Positions 17,763-26,067 of a stretch of DNA of 64,000 bases are shown piece after piece. Below the pieces are notes generated by a model that was given only the letters and a program-made list of their open reading frames with translations, was not told where the DNA came from and searched no databases. Position numbers and translations under genes: made by a program. The DNA comes from Gilvimarinus polysaccharolyticus. GTDB taxonomy: Bacteria; Pseudomonadota; Gammaproteobacteria; Pseudomonadales; Cellvibrionaceae. The stretch's first letter is position 1. Every line of letters begins with the position of its first letter. The stretch is from the NCBI RefSeq assembly GCF_001187555.1, contig NZ_LFIJ01000001.1:584169-648168 (forward strand), in the 5' to 3' direction.

Positions 17763-18806
17763 ATGCGTCACGGTGATATTTCTAGCAGCCCCGATACAGT
17801 TGGCGTTGCAGTGGTTAATTACAAAATGCCTCGGTTACACACTAAAGCTGAAGTGTTAGAAAATGCCCGTAAGATTGCCGATATGATGATTGGCATGAAG
17901 AAGGGTTTACCGGGTATGGATCTGGTGGTGTTTCCCGAGTACAGCACGATGGGAATCATGTATGACAACGATGAAATGATGGCTACCGCTGCCACTATTC
18001 CGGGTGAAGAAACCGCGATTTTCTCTGAGGCCTGTCGTCAGGCCGATACCTGGGGAATATTCTCGTTAACCGGTGAGCAGCACGAAGATCATCCTAACAA
18101 AGCGCCTTATAACACCTTGGTGATGATTAATAATCAAGGTGAGATCGTACAGAAATATCGTAAATGTATTCCTTGGTGCCCCATTGAGGGCTGGTATCCC
18201 GGTGACAAAACCTATGTTACCGAAGGTCCCAAGGGCATGAAGATCAGTTTGATTATTTGCGATGACGGTAATTACCCTGAAATTTGGCGTGACTGCGCTA
18301 TGAAAGGTGCCGAGTTAATTGTCCGTTGTCAGGGGTATATGTACCCGGCTAAAGAACAGCAAGTGATGATGTCTAAAGCGATGGCTTGGGCCAACAACTG
18401 TTATGTTGCAGTGGCTAACGCTTCGGGTTTTGACGGAGTTTATTCTTACTTTGGGCACTCGGCCATTATTGGTTTTGATGGTCGCACATTGGGCGAGTGT
18501 GGCGAAGAGGATATGGGCGTGCAGTACGCACAACTGTCTGTGTCGCAAATTCGTGACGCACGTAAAAATGATCAATCGCAAAATCATCTGTTTAAATTAT
18601 TACATCGCGGTTATAGCGGCGTTTATAATTCTGGTGATGGAGACAAAGGCGTTGCCGAATGTCCTTTCGATTTTTATCGCAGTTGGGTGCTCGATGCAGA
18701 AAAAACCCAAGCAGATGTTGAGGCAATGACCCGCTCGACAATTGGTGTCGCAGACTGCCCCGTGGGTGATTTGCCGGTAGACGGAAAAGAAAAGTCAGCG
18801 GACTAA
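17763..18806 (+). CDS. amiE: Aliphatic amidase AmiE
   Basis: A 347-residue nitrilase-superfamily enzyme nearly collinear with P. aeruginosa AmiE; both begin MRHGDISSS. The catalytic triad is Glu59 (FPEYS), Lys134 (YRKCIPW) and Cys166 ([10 protein letters not shown]), at the same numbering as the studied enzymes. It hydrolyses short aliphatic amides such as acetamide and propionamide to the acid and ammonia in the cytoplasm, supplying nitrogen and carbon. It follows the importer operon after an attenuator-like terminator and precedes amiB, as in Pseudomonas. The regulators AmiC and AmiR and the channel AmiS are not found next to it. Confidence 0.97.
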   Translation: MRHGDISSSPDTVGVAVVNYKMPRLHTKAEVLENARKIADMMIGMKKGLPGMDLVVFPEYSTMGIMYDNDEMMATAATIPGEETAIFSEACRQADTWGIFSLTGEQHEDHPNKAPYNTLVMINNQGEIVQKYRKCIPWCPIEGWYPGDKTYVTEGPKGMKISLIICDDGNYPEIWRDCAMKGAELIVRCQGYMYPAKEQQVMMSKAMAWANNCYVAVANASGFDGVYSYFGHSAIIGFDGRTLGECGEEDMGVQYAQLSVSQIRDARKNDQSQNHLFKLLHRGYSGVYNSGDGDKGVAECPFDFYRSWVLDAEKTQADVEAMTRSTIGVADCPVGDLPVDGKEKSAD

Positions 18807-18836
18807 TGGATTTTAAATCGGTGAGTAGGGGGTTGT

Positions 18837-19940
18837 GTGCCATTTATTAATGATTTATTGGCCGATCAGAACCCCCCAAGTTCTGTATCGCCTAGTGCTG
18901 GCAAGGCCGGTGAGTATCGCGTAGGACAAACGCGGTTTCGTTTTGATGTAACTAAAGCCAAAGCATTATTACGCGAGCGAATTGTTGGTCAGCCCGAAGC
19001 GATGGCGGCACTTGATAGTGCACTTGATGTGTTGAAGGCTGACATAGCAGATCCAGACCGACCGCTTTGGTCGGCTTTGCTGGCAGGCCCTACGGGAGTG
19101 GGTAAAACTGCCACCGTTAAAGTGTTAGCCGAGGCTCTCACCGGGAGTGCTGATAATTTTTGCCGCATTGATATGAATACATTGTCGCAAGCGCATTACA
19201 GTGCCGCTTTATCTGGTGCGCCACCTGGCTATGTGGGTAGTAAAGAGGGACACACCCTTTTTGATCCGGTGTTAATCGCCGGTGATTACTCTACGCCCGG
19301 CATTGTGTTGTTTGATGAGGTGGAAAAAGCCAGCCCAGAAGTCTTGCGAGCACTGTTAAATGTTTTAGAGGACGGGCACCTGCGTTTGAGTGCAGGTGAA
19401 AAAACCATCGATTTTCGCAATACGCTACTGTTGATGACAAGTAACCTGGGTGGGCGTGACTTAAGCGCGTGGTTAAAGCGCGCCCATTGGTGGCCGGGCA
19501 ATTCATCTAGCGTTTTGCCGCCGCGTGTAAAGCGACGAGTGAACGAGCGTATAGAGGCGTTCTTTGATCCAGAGTTTATCAACCGACTAGATCGGGTGTT
19601 AATCTATCGGCCGCTGGGGCAGGACAATGCGAATACATTGCTCGACCTTGAAATTGCACGATTAAACCGGCGCCTTAACCGTAAGGGATGGAGTCTGACT
19701 TTAACAGTTGAGGTGTGTGACACTATCGCAAAAACCTCTATGGACAAACGCTACGGTGCTCGGTCTGTGAGAAGAGTCGTGCGGGATGCTATTGAATCAC
19801 CGCTGGCACAATTTTTACTCACCTCTGGTCCGGTAACTAATCCAGGCCTTTCGGTAAAGCCTACCTCAAGCACTACATCCATGCTACGAGTGGCTCATGG
19901 GCAATTGCAGTCAGGCAATATCGTTTTTCACGAACAGTAA
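18837..19940 (+). CDS. amiB: AmiB-type AAA+ ATPase
   Basis: A 367-residue single AAA+ module related to the ClpA/ClpB second domain. Walker A is GPTGVGKTA, Walker B is IVLFDEVEKA, the sensor region reads LLMTSNLGG, and the arginine-containing RYGARSVRRVVRD lies in the C-terminal lid. It corresponds to AmiB, encoded directly after amiE in the P. aeruginosa ami operon and proposed to be a chaperone-like ATPase of amide metabolism. I chose the GTG at 18837, 30 bases after amiE, because AGGGGG lies just upstream. Its exact role is unresolved even in Pseudomonas. Keeping the amiE-amiB pair without amiCRS suggests it acts on the enzyme or transporter, not on the AmiR regulator. Confidence 0.88.
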   Translation: MPFINDLLADQNPPSSVSPSAGKAGEYRVGQTRFRFDVTKAKALLRERIVGQPEAMAALDSALDVLKADIADPDRPLWSALLAGPTGVGKTATVKVLAEALTGSADNFCRIDMNTLSQAHYSAALSGAPPGYVGSKEGHTLFDPVLIAGDYSTPGIVLFDEVEKASPEVLRALLNVLEDGHLRLSAGEKTIDFRNTLLLMTSNLGGRDLSAWLKRAHWWPGNSSSVLPPRVKRRVNERIEAFFDPEFINRLDRVLIYRPLGQDNANTLLDLEIARLNRRLNRKGWSLTLTVEVCDTIAKTSMDKRYGARSVRRVVRDAIESPLAQFLLTSGPVTNPGLSVKPTSSTTSMLRVAHGQLQSGNIVFHEQ

Positions 19941-20034
19941 TCTTACCTCTTACTCTCGCATTAAAGCGTTGGCATTCTCCGGCGCTTTAATGTGTCTCGT
20001 CATCTGTCATATTTTGTTTACTAAAGTCTAGACC

Positions 20035-20052
20035 ATGCGCCAAATGACGTAG
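20035..20052. promoter_or_regulatory. Amide-island operator, copy b
   Basis: ATGCGCCAAATGACGTAG matches the perfect copy at 15 of 18 positions. It is followed at 20062-20076 by TGTTTGTCGTATGAT, which resembles the stretch after copy (a) at nearly the same distance and contains the -10-like TATGAT. It is about 770 bases from the next gene start, so its target may be a non-coding transcript. Confidence 0.5.
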
Positions 20053-20720
20053 TGCTCGAGCTGTTTGTCGTATGATCGGTTTTGCTCGTGGATTCGATAC
20101 TAAGCCCACATCCGCAGTCCGTCGCAACCGCGCCTTTAGCTGGGTATTTAATTGAGCAGGGCGCTCATAAAGACAAATTGCAGCTACTGACTATCCATAG
20201 CGTTTTACAGTGCGGTGAGGTGCAATTTCGTTGACTTAGTGACACTAGCCTTTTAACTTCACAGTGAATAGCTATTAGCAAAAGCCAGCTCTTTTATAGC
20301 CGGTTTTTGGGTTTTAGGCCAGCATTATTAAGAGCGGATTAAGTCTGATTTTCGACTTTTACGGTCAATGCTGCATTTGAGGTAGTTAGCTGGCTAACGC
20401 CGTTGTGTTACTCAACATTGAAGCATCGCATGTGCAGTGATTGTCGGTAGCCTAATCCACTTATCCTTTTTAGTTCACTAGCAGCAAGTTATCCTGTTTT
20501 GCGCTAGCAAGTCCGCACGATACAGCACTCTCGCAGATATACTTTTAACCTTCCTAACCAGAGATGGACGCTGTAGTGGGCGTTATTGGGTGGCTCCTGT
20601 AGTCAGATGCTTTGTAATCCAATGTTGCTATGTAAAGGGGGCGGCGCGCCGTGCTTTCAGGAATGATACTTGCGAATCATTTTTCATGTTCCCTTTTGCC
20701 TCTTTGCCGGTGCTGCAAAC

Positions 20721-20738
20721 CTACGTCATTTAACGAAT
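20721..20738. promoter_or_regulatory. Amide-island operator, copy c, upstream of amiF
   Basis: CTACGTCATTTAACGAAT matches the reverse-oriented element at 15 of 18 positions. TATAAC, a plausible -10, starts at 20750, 29 bases after the element begins. The same offset to a -10-like hexamer (TATTAA) is seen at copy (d). The site would overlap the -35 region, the position expected for direct activation by a response regulator. Confidence 0.6.
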
Positions 20739-20742
20739 ATAC

Positions 20743-20760
20743 GCAATGTTATAACATTGC
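20743..20760. promoter_or_regulatory. 18-bp perfect palindrome at the amiF promoter
   Basis: GCAATGTTATAACATTGC is a perfect 18-bp palindrome just downstream of operator copy (c), covering the presumed -10. It may be a second operator, for example for a repressor. I saw no second copy in the window. Confidence 0.5.
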
Positions 20761-20816
20761 AACAATGCCCTTGTATCTGCAGATAACCCATTAAACATTC
20801 ATTCTGGAGTTTTTGT

Positions 20817-21824
20817 ATGGCTAGTACAGGTAGCGTTAGCGCTTGGGATGAAGCGCTTTTGACCGCAATGATTCAATATCCCGTCCCAGTGATTAAAGGT
20901 CCCGAAGATATTCAGGTCCAGGTGGATCAAATTTGTAAGGCTCTGGCATCGACAAAAGCCGGTTACCCTGATCTTGACTTGATCGTATTTCCGGAATATT
21001 CCACGCAAGGCTTAAATACAGCTATCTGGACTTATGATGAAATGCTGTTGACGATTGATAGCCCCGAGATCGATCAGTTTCGAAAGGCCTGCGTCGACAA
21101 TGACGTATGGGCCGTTTTCTCCTTGATGGAGAAAAATGAGGATCCGTCTAAGCCGCCCTATAACACCGCTATTATTGTCAATAATGAAGGCGAAATTGCA
21201 CTGCACTATCGCAAATTGCAGCCTTGGGTGCCGATTGAGCCCTGGTCGCCGGGCAATTTCGGTATGCCAGTATGTGACGGGCCCAAGGGTTCCAAACTTG
21301 CCGTTTGCATCTGTCACGACGGTATGTTCCCAGAACTAGCTCGCGAAGCCGCTTATAAAGGTGCCAATGTCTATATTCGCATTTCCGGTTATTCGACCCA
21401 AGTAAATGATCAGTGGATTTGGACCAATCAAACCAATGCTTGGCAAAATTTAATGTACACAATCTCGGTCAATTTGGCCGGTTACGACGGTGTTTTCTAC
21501 TACTTCGGTGAGGGCACGGTGTGCAACTATGATGGCAACGTCGTTCAGCAAGGTCACAGAAACCCCTGGGAAATCGTGACCGCGGAGCTTTTCCCGAGAC
21601 TGGTAGACAAGGCTCGAGAAAACTGGGCGCTGGAGAACAACATCTTTAATCTTGGGTGTCGCGCTTACGTAGGCCAGCCCGGAGGCAGCAAAGAAAACTA
21701 CCTGACGTGGGTTAAGGACCTTGCCGATGGTAATTACAAGCTGCCTTGGGATGACAAAGTTAAGATTCGCGATGGCTGGAAGTACTATCCCGACGGCGTA
21801 AAGCTGGGGCCGATGCCAAAATAA
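20817..21824 (+). CDS. amiF: Formamidase AmiF (nitrilase superfamily)
   Basis: A 335-residue enzyme closely resembling Helicobacter pylori AmiF (334 residues). The catalytic triad Glu60 ([12 protein letters not shown]), Lys133 (HYRKLQPW) and Cys166 (CICHDGM) sits at the same positions. It hydrolyses formamide to formate and ammonia. Conserved blocks such as GCDGPKGSK-like and [15 protein letters not shown] are present. It has its own promoter region with operator copy (c) and a palindrome. It is paralogous to AmiE three genes earlier but not to FmdA, which follows. Start supported by TTCTGGAG about 8 bases before the ATG. Confidence 0.96.
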   Translation: MASTGSVSAWDEALLTAMIQYPVPVIKGPEDIQVQVDQICKALASTKAGYPDLDLIVFPEYSTQGLNTAIWTYDEMLLTIDSPEIDQFRKACVDNDVWAVFSLMEKNEDPSKPPYNTAIIVNNEGEIALHYRKLQPWVPIEPWSPGNFGMPVCDGPKGSKLAVCICHDGMFPELAREAAYKGANVYIRISGYSTQVNDQWIWTNQTNAWQNLMYTISVNLAGYDGVFYYFGEGTVCNYDGNVVQQGHRNPWEIVTAELFPRLVDKARENWALENNIFNLGCRAYVGQPGGSKENYLTWVKDLADGNYKLPWDDKVKIRDGWKYYPDGVKLGPMPK

Positions 21825-21853
21825 TCGATCGCTTTTTCTTTAGATCTGCGCTG

Positions 21854-21893
21854 GCACCACTCACCTACGTCAAATGACGTAGGTGAGTGGTGC
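21854..21893. promoter_or_regulatory. 40-bp palindrome containing perfect operator copy d
   Basis: Two 19-base arms (21854-21872 and 21875-21893) are exact reverse complements around a central AA. The core CTACGTCAAATGACGTAG (21865-21882) is the best copy of the island element. TATTAA at 21894-21899 starts 29 bases after the core begins, as at copy (c). With no T-tract after it, terminator function is doubtful, though as RNA it would form a very stable hairpin between amiF and fmdA. Confidence 0.7.
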
Positions 21894-21980
21894 TATTAAC
21901 GCATGGTCGCTCCTTGGGGTTTCATCGATACTGCAGTCATTACTAACTGGATCAAGATGATTCCCCGAGGAGTTACCGAC

Positions 21981-23213
21981 ATGACAGAAACCATTGTAAA
22001 AATCGACTTAAGCAAATCGGCCTATGAAAACGACATGATCCACAACCGTTGGCACCCAGATATTCCTATGGTTGCCACAGTTAAGCCTGGCGACGATTTT
22101 ATTATGGAGTGCTACGACTGGACTGGTGGTCAGATCGAAAACAATGATTGTGCGGATGATATTCGCGATGTGGATCTGACCCAAGTACACTTTTTGTCGG
22201 GCCCTGTCGGTGTTGAAGGCGCTGAACCTGGCGACTTGTTAGTCGTCGATATTCTTGATATTGGTGCCTTTAAAGAAAGCCAGTGGGGTTTTAATGGTTT
22301 TTTCTCTAAACAAAACGGCGGTGGCTTTTTAACCGAGCAGTTCCCCGAAGCACAAAAGTCCATTTGGGACTTTAACGGCATGTTCACAAAATCACGCCAT
22401 ATACCTGGGGTCGAGTTTGCCGGTCTTATTCACCCAGGGTTAATTGGTTGTCTGCCATCTAAAGAATTGTTGGATAACTGGAACGAACGCGAGAAAGGGC
22501 TGTACGATACCGAGCCTGATCGCGTGCCAGCACTGGCTACACTGCCTTATGCCGAGACTGCGCATATGGGCCGTATGAAAGGTGATGAGGCGAAGGTTGC
22601 TGCGGCCGAGGGCGCGCGTACTGTTCCGCCTCGTGAGCACGGCGGCAACTGTGATATTAAAGATTTGTCTCGCGGCTCAAAAATCTATTTCCCTGTTTAT
22701 GTTGAAGGCGGTGGTTTAAGTGTAGGCGATTTACACTTTAGCCAAGGCGACGGTGAAATTACTTTCTGTGGCGCTATTGAAATGGCCGGTTGGATTCACT
22801 TACGGGTTAATTTGGTTAAAAAAGGCATGGAGATGTACGGGATTAAAAACCCGATCTTTAAACCTAGCCCGATCACGCCAAAATACGATGACTATATTAT
22901 TTTTGAAGGTATCTCGGTAGATGAGCACGGCGGTCAGCATTATCTGGATGTACAGGTGGCTTACCGACAGGCCTGCTTGAATGCCATCGAATTTTTAACC
23001 AAATTCGGTTACAGCAAGGCACAGGGTTACGCCATTTTAGGCTGTGCACCAGTGCAAGGGCATATCAGTGGCGTGGTGGATATCCCCAACGCTTGTGCGA
23101 CCTTATGGCTGCCAACGGATATCTTTGAGTTTGATATTAACCCGACCGCGGAAGGCCCCAAGAAAATGGTCGACGGCACCATCGACATCCCATTATCGAA
23201 AGATAAGGAGTAA
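21981..23213 (+). CDS. fmdA: Formamidase FmdA (acetamidase/formamidase family)
   Basis: A 410-residue metal-type acetamidase/formamidase, unrelated in fold to AmiF and AmiE. It resembles Methylophilus methylotrophus FmdA (about 407 residues). Family blocks include NRWHPDIPMVATVKPGD, GPVGVEGAEPGDLLVVDILDIG, PREHGGNCDIKDL, VEGGGLSVGDLHFSQGDGE and GAIEMAG. I start at 21981 (MTETIVKIDL) because GAGGAG lies at 21967-21972; the in-frame ATG at 21903 would add 26 residues with no family resemblance and lies at the promoter. It cleaves formamide and probably other short amides to the acid and ammonia. The next gene, fmdB, is its usual partner. Confidence 0.95.
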   Translation: MTETIVKIDLSKSAYENDMIHNRWHPDIPMVATVKPGDDFIMECYDWTGGQIENNDCADDIRDVDLTQVHFLSGPVGVEGAEPGDLLVVDILDIGAFKESQWGFNGFFSKQNGGGFLTEQFPEAQKSIWDFNGMFTKSRHIPGVEFAGLIHPGLIGCLPSKELLDNWNEREKGLYDTEPDRVPALATLPYAETAHMGRMKGDEAKVAAAEGARTVPPREHGGNCDIKDLSRGSKIYFPVYVEGGGLSVGDLHFSQGDGEITFCGAIEMAGWIHLRVNLVKKGMEMYGIKNPIFKPSPITPKYDDYIIFEGISVDEHGGQHYLDVQVAYRQACLNAIEFLTKFGYSKAQGYAILGCAPVQGHISGVVDIPNACATLWLPTDIFEFDINPTAEGPKKMVDGTIDIPLSKDKE

Positions 23214-23216
23214 ATC

Positions 23217-23585
23217 ATGCCTGTTTACGATTACCGTTGCAGCGAGCACGGCGTGTTTAATGAGCTGGCGACTATAGACAAAAGCTCGGCGCCTGCGGCT
23301 TGCCCGCAGTGCGGCACGTTGTCAGGTAGGGTGATTATGATGTCACCGACACTGATGGATATGGCCCCTAGCAACCGCCAGGCCCATGCTCGCAATGAGA
23401 AATCACGGGACACCCCGTCATTCTCGACGCCTGAGTCACGCCTTGAAGATAAGGCTCGGCGCGAGCACAAGCACGGTAAAGGTTGCGGCTGTGGCGATAG
23501 CCCAATTCGTAAATCGAAAGTGTTTTATACGCCCGATGGCAGCAAGATCTTTCCCTCGGCTCGGCCTTGGATGATCAGCCATTAG
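23217..23585 (+). CDS. fmdB: FmdB-family zinc-ribbon protein
   Basis: A 122-residue small protein beginning MPVYDYRC, the FmdB signature. The N-terminal zinc ribbon probably uses Cys8, His11 (CSEH in place of the usual CxxC), Cys29 and Cys32 (CPQC). A charged middle and a second cluster, HKHGKGCGCG, near residue 85 follow. FmdB is thought to regulate the formamidase genes in Methylophilus, but its mechanism is not known. It starts 3 bases after fmdA, so it is translationally linked. An intrinsic terminator closes the operon. Confidence 0.9.
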   Translation: MPVYDYRCSEHGVFNELATIDKSSAPAACPQCGTLSGRVIMMSPTLMDMAPSNRQAHARNEKSRDTPSFSTPESRLEDKARREHKHGKGCGCGDSPIRKSKVFYTPDGSKIFPSARPWMISH

Positions 23586-23922
23586 CGCAGTGCTGGAGTA
23601 ATAGTTTTATTTTTTATACTTTGGGGAGCTTGCTCCCCTTTTTTATGTGGGCCGATATTGCGCCCAATATTCTATTTATATAGGCAATATCGCCAGCGCG
23701 AGCAACGGCTCGACCGGCCCTCCTAGTAATCACCTCCTGCTCGGCAATGCTGTAATCCCAGTTAAACCTACACCTGTTTGTGGCGCGATATTTGAGCGCA
23801 ATAGGCGAAGATTGTGAGCAATCATAGAACTTTACATATGATTACGCTTTCGAGTGATCTCTTTTCTGGTTTGGCACGTAAAATTGCGAACCTGTTAAGT
23901 TTTTATCCCTCGGAAATCCTTT
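23586..23922. other. Intergenic region after fmdB
   Basis: About 337 bases. It holds the terminator at 23623-23644 and then the presumed promoter region of the MHYT-domain gene. Nothing else stands out, and none of the amide operators is present, which marks the right end of the island. Confidence 0.5.
23623..23644 (+). terminator. Intrinsic terminator of the fmdAB operon
   Basis: GGGGAGC-TT-GCTCCCC followed by six T residues, 38 bases after the fmdB stop: a 7-bp, all-but-one G/C stem with a tight loop, a typical strong terminator. Confidence 0.9.
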
Positions 23923-25161
23923 ATGTCTGGTAGTTATAGTTTAACCCTAGTGTTTGCCTCTTATTGTGTGGCTGTTATTGCCGCTTACACCGCTATTTAT
24001 TTTGGAACTCGAATATTTACTATGCACGACGGTGCCGGCCGAAAATTTTGGTTAGGCATGGGCGCTATTTGTATGGGCTCTGGTATTTGGTCTATGCATT
24101 TTGTTGGCATGAGCGCCTATACCATGCCGGCGGGTATGACCATGAGCTTTAGCGCACCCTTGACGCTGCTTTCATGGATACCTGCGGTTCTAGCCTCAGC
24201 CTTGGCGCTATACGTAATTACTCGCGCGACGGTTAGCTCGCTGAGTATTGCCGCAAGCGCCGTTATTATGGGGGCGGGTATTTGCGCTATGCACTATGGC
24301 GGAATGTACGCGATGCGTATGGACCCTCAAATTCAATACGATGGAGTTATTGTAGCAATATCGATCATTATTGCCGTCGTCGCCTCTGGTGCAGCATTGG
24401 TTATTTGTCGTCAGGTACGGGTAGTACCTGCGCAGTACGCGCTGGTGGTTAAAATCGTTGCGGCATTGGTGATGGGGGCCGCTATTTGCGGTATGCACTA
24501 TACCGGCATGGCCGCGGCGAGTTACCCGATGCATGCTATGGCAGCCCATGACAACACACTACAAGGGCAGTGGATGGGTATTCCTACGGCAATAGTGGCA
24601 AGTATTGTTTTGTTGCTGGCGTTAGTGGTGGCGTACCGAGATTTTAAGCAAGCAGAGCAAGAGCGTCGCAATGCCGCGCACGAACATCATCGCGTGATTG
24701 AGAACGCGTTTGCCGATCAGTCTACCGGGCTTGCAAATCGCACACGCTTTGAGCAGTTGTTGATTCAAAAAATGTCAGTAGAGGGCAACCGCTTTAGTTT
24801 GGTTTATATTGAAATGAATGGTTATCGGGATCTTCGCAGTGCCTTAGGCGAGCAGAGCGCACAGCAGATGGCACAGGATTTTGCGGTGGCTATTAAAAAA
24901 GAGTTGGGTAATACCGATGACATAGCGCGTTACAATAGTGCGGGGTTTATTGCGCTAGTCCCTGAGATGACTAATCGCAAGTTGGCGAGCGTATTTGCCC
25001 AGCTTAAGTATGCGCTGGGTGGCGCCGACTATATGTCATCGTACGGCCAGTGGTCGCTTGGGTATAGTAATTATCCCGATTCTGCGACCAATAGCCGGCT
25101 GTTGGTGCGCGCGGCGCAAAAAACTCGGTACAACGTCGATTACCAAGCGGCCTCGGCGTAA
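23923..25161 (+). CDS. MHYT sensor protein with degenerate GGDEF domain
   Basis: A 412-residue membrane protein. The first 240 residues are an MHYT domain with seven helices and three repeats of the motif (SMHFVGM, AMHYGGM, GMHYTGM); the family is proposed to bind copper and sense oxygen, CO or NO. The C-terminal 150 residues are a GGDEF-type domain (STGLANRTRFEQLL is the usual start). The active-site loop reads YNSAGF instead of GGDEF, so cyclic-di-GMP synthesis is not expected. It may bind nucleotide or act through protein contacts. It is convergent with the amidotransferase gene. Confidence 0.9.
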   Translation: MSGSYSLTLVFASYCVAVIAAYTAIYFGTRIFTMHDGAGRKFWLGMGAICMGSGIWSMHFVGMSAYTMPAGMTMSFSAPLTLLSWIPAVLASALALYVITRATVSSLSIAASAVIMGAGICAMHYGGMYAMRMDPQIQYDGVIVAISIIIAVVASGAALVICRQVRVVPAQYALVVKIVAALVMGAAICGMHYTGMAAASYPMHAMAAHDNTLQGQWMGIPTAIVASIVLLLALVVAYRDFKQAEQERRNAAHEHHRVIENAFADQSTGLANRTRFEQLLIQKMSVEGNRFSLVYIEMNGYRDLRSALGEQSAQQMAQDFAVAIKKELGNTDDIARYNSAGFIALVPEMTNRKLASVFAQLKYALGGADYMSSYGQWSLGYSNYPDSATNSRLLVRAAQKTRYNVDYQAASA

Positions 25162-25190
25162 AGGCACTCATGTGTGATGGGTGTGTAGTG

Positions 25191-25898
25191 TTAATGATGC
25201 GCGTTTAACGGAGCCGCCTCAGCCATGATATCTAATGTCCTGGCCATTAATGTGCGGATTTGGGTAAATTGCGCAAGAGTACCCGCTACCGTTTTGGCTG
25301 GTTGTACATAGAGGCTGCCGTCCAGTTCATGGCCACAATGCTCTAGTAGCGCTTGGGCCGATTCGGCGGTTGTCTCTAAGTGAAACTGCAACGCCAGTAC
25401 CCGTGTGCCAATGGCAAAGGCTTGGTGTTGGCAGGCTTCGCTGTGGGCAAGGTGAGTAGCGCCGTGGGGCAGGGCAAAAGTATCACCGTGCCAATGAAAT
25501 ACGGTCGGGTTGTCAGTAAATAACTGGCTGTAAACACTGTGGCTGGTTAGTCCCTGCACGGGGTGCCAGCCGATCTCGCGGTGGCGCCCAGGAGTTACCG
25601 CAGCCCCTAGTGCGCTGGCAATTAATTGCGCCCCGAGGCATATTCCTAATACGCGTTTACCCGCGCTAACTGCGGCGGCAATCAGTTGTTGCTCGGTTAC
25701 TAGCCAAGGGTGCTGAACAGTATCCGCGACGCTCATCGGGCCGCCCATAATCACCAGCCAATCAAAGTCAGTGAGCTTAGGCAGCGGCTGGTTGAGGTAT
25801 AGATGATGGTTGGTAACGCTATAGTTCCGCGCGGCAAATTCATCAGCCATACTTCCCAGCCCTTCAAAGGGTACATGTTGCAATACACTAATACGCAT
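25191..25898 (-). CDS. Class I glutamine amidotransferase-like protein
   Basis: A 235-residue stand-alone GATase1 domain (GuaA-N/YfeJ-like). The nucleophile is Cys87 in GICLGAQ, with His173 and Glu175 in LQFHLE completing the triad, and MGGPMSV forms the oxyanion region. I prefer the ATG at 25898 ([10 protein letters not shown]) because GGAG lies six bases before it; an ATG four codons earlier overlaps that site. Such free domains are often annotated as GMP synthase-like, but no synthetase partner is encoded here, so the substrate is unknown. Confidence 0.88.
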   Translation of the reverse strand: MRISVLQHVPFEGLGSMADEFAARNYSVTNHHLYLNQPLPKLTDFDWLVIMGGPMSVADTVQHPWLVTEQQLIAAAVSAGKRVLGICLGAQLIASALGAAVTPGRHREIGWHPVQGLTSHSVYSQLFTDNPTVFHWHGDTFALPHGATHLAHSEACQHQAFAIGTRVLALQFHLETTAESAQALLEHCGHELDGSLYVQPAKTVAGTLAQFTQIRTLMARTLDIMAEAAPLNAHH

Positions 25899-26067
25899 CA
25901 ATATCTCCATAAGTGAGGCTGGAATAATAGCCTGTTGGTGGTTAAATTACCGCTGCGCAAGACTGATTTATCTGGCGCTGCTGGGCGGAGCATGGCTGTA
26001 CGAAAAAGGTCAGGAACGGCATAATCGTGTATACTCCGGCCACATTTTAATCAACAGGTGTTTCATT

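Larger units (their letters stand above)
19941..20816. other. Long non-coding stretch between amiB and amiF
   Basis: Some 876 bases without a plausible gene. A 10-bp inverted repeat CATTAAAGCG (19959-19968) / CGCTTTAATG (19983-19992) with a 14-nt loop lies just after amiB and may end its transcript. Operator copy (b) is at 20035-20052, followed by TATGAT at 20071-20076, a good -10. A weak hairpin with T-rich tail is near 20284-20312, so a short RNA starting near 20083 is conceivable. Operator copy (c) and an 18-bp palindrome are close to amiF. The rest shows nothing I recognise. Confidence 0.5.

Noticed and set aside
19959-19992. Strong terminator after amiB
   Set aside because: The 10-bp inverted repeat is real but has a 14-base loop and no T-tract, so I do not call it a terminator.
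21903-21980. Upstream ATG of fmdA as the true start
   Set aside because: The 26 extra residues do not resemble the family and GAGGAG stands directly before the ATG at 21981.
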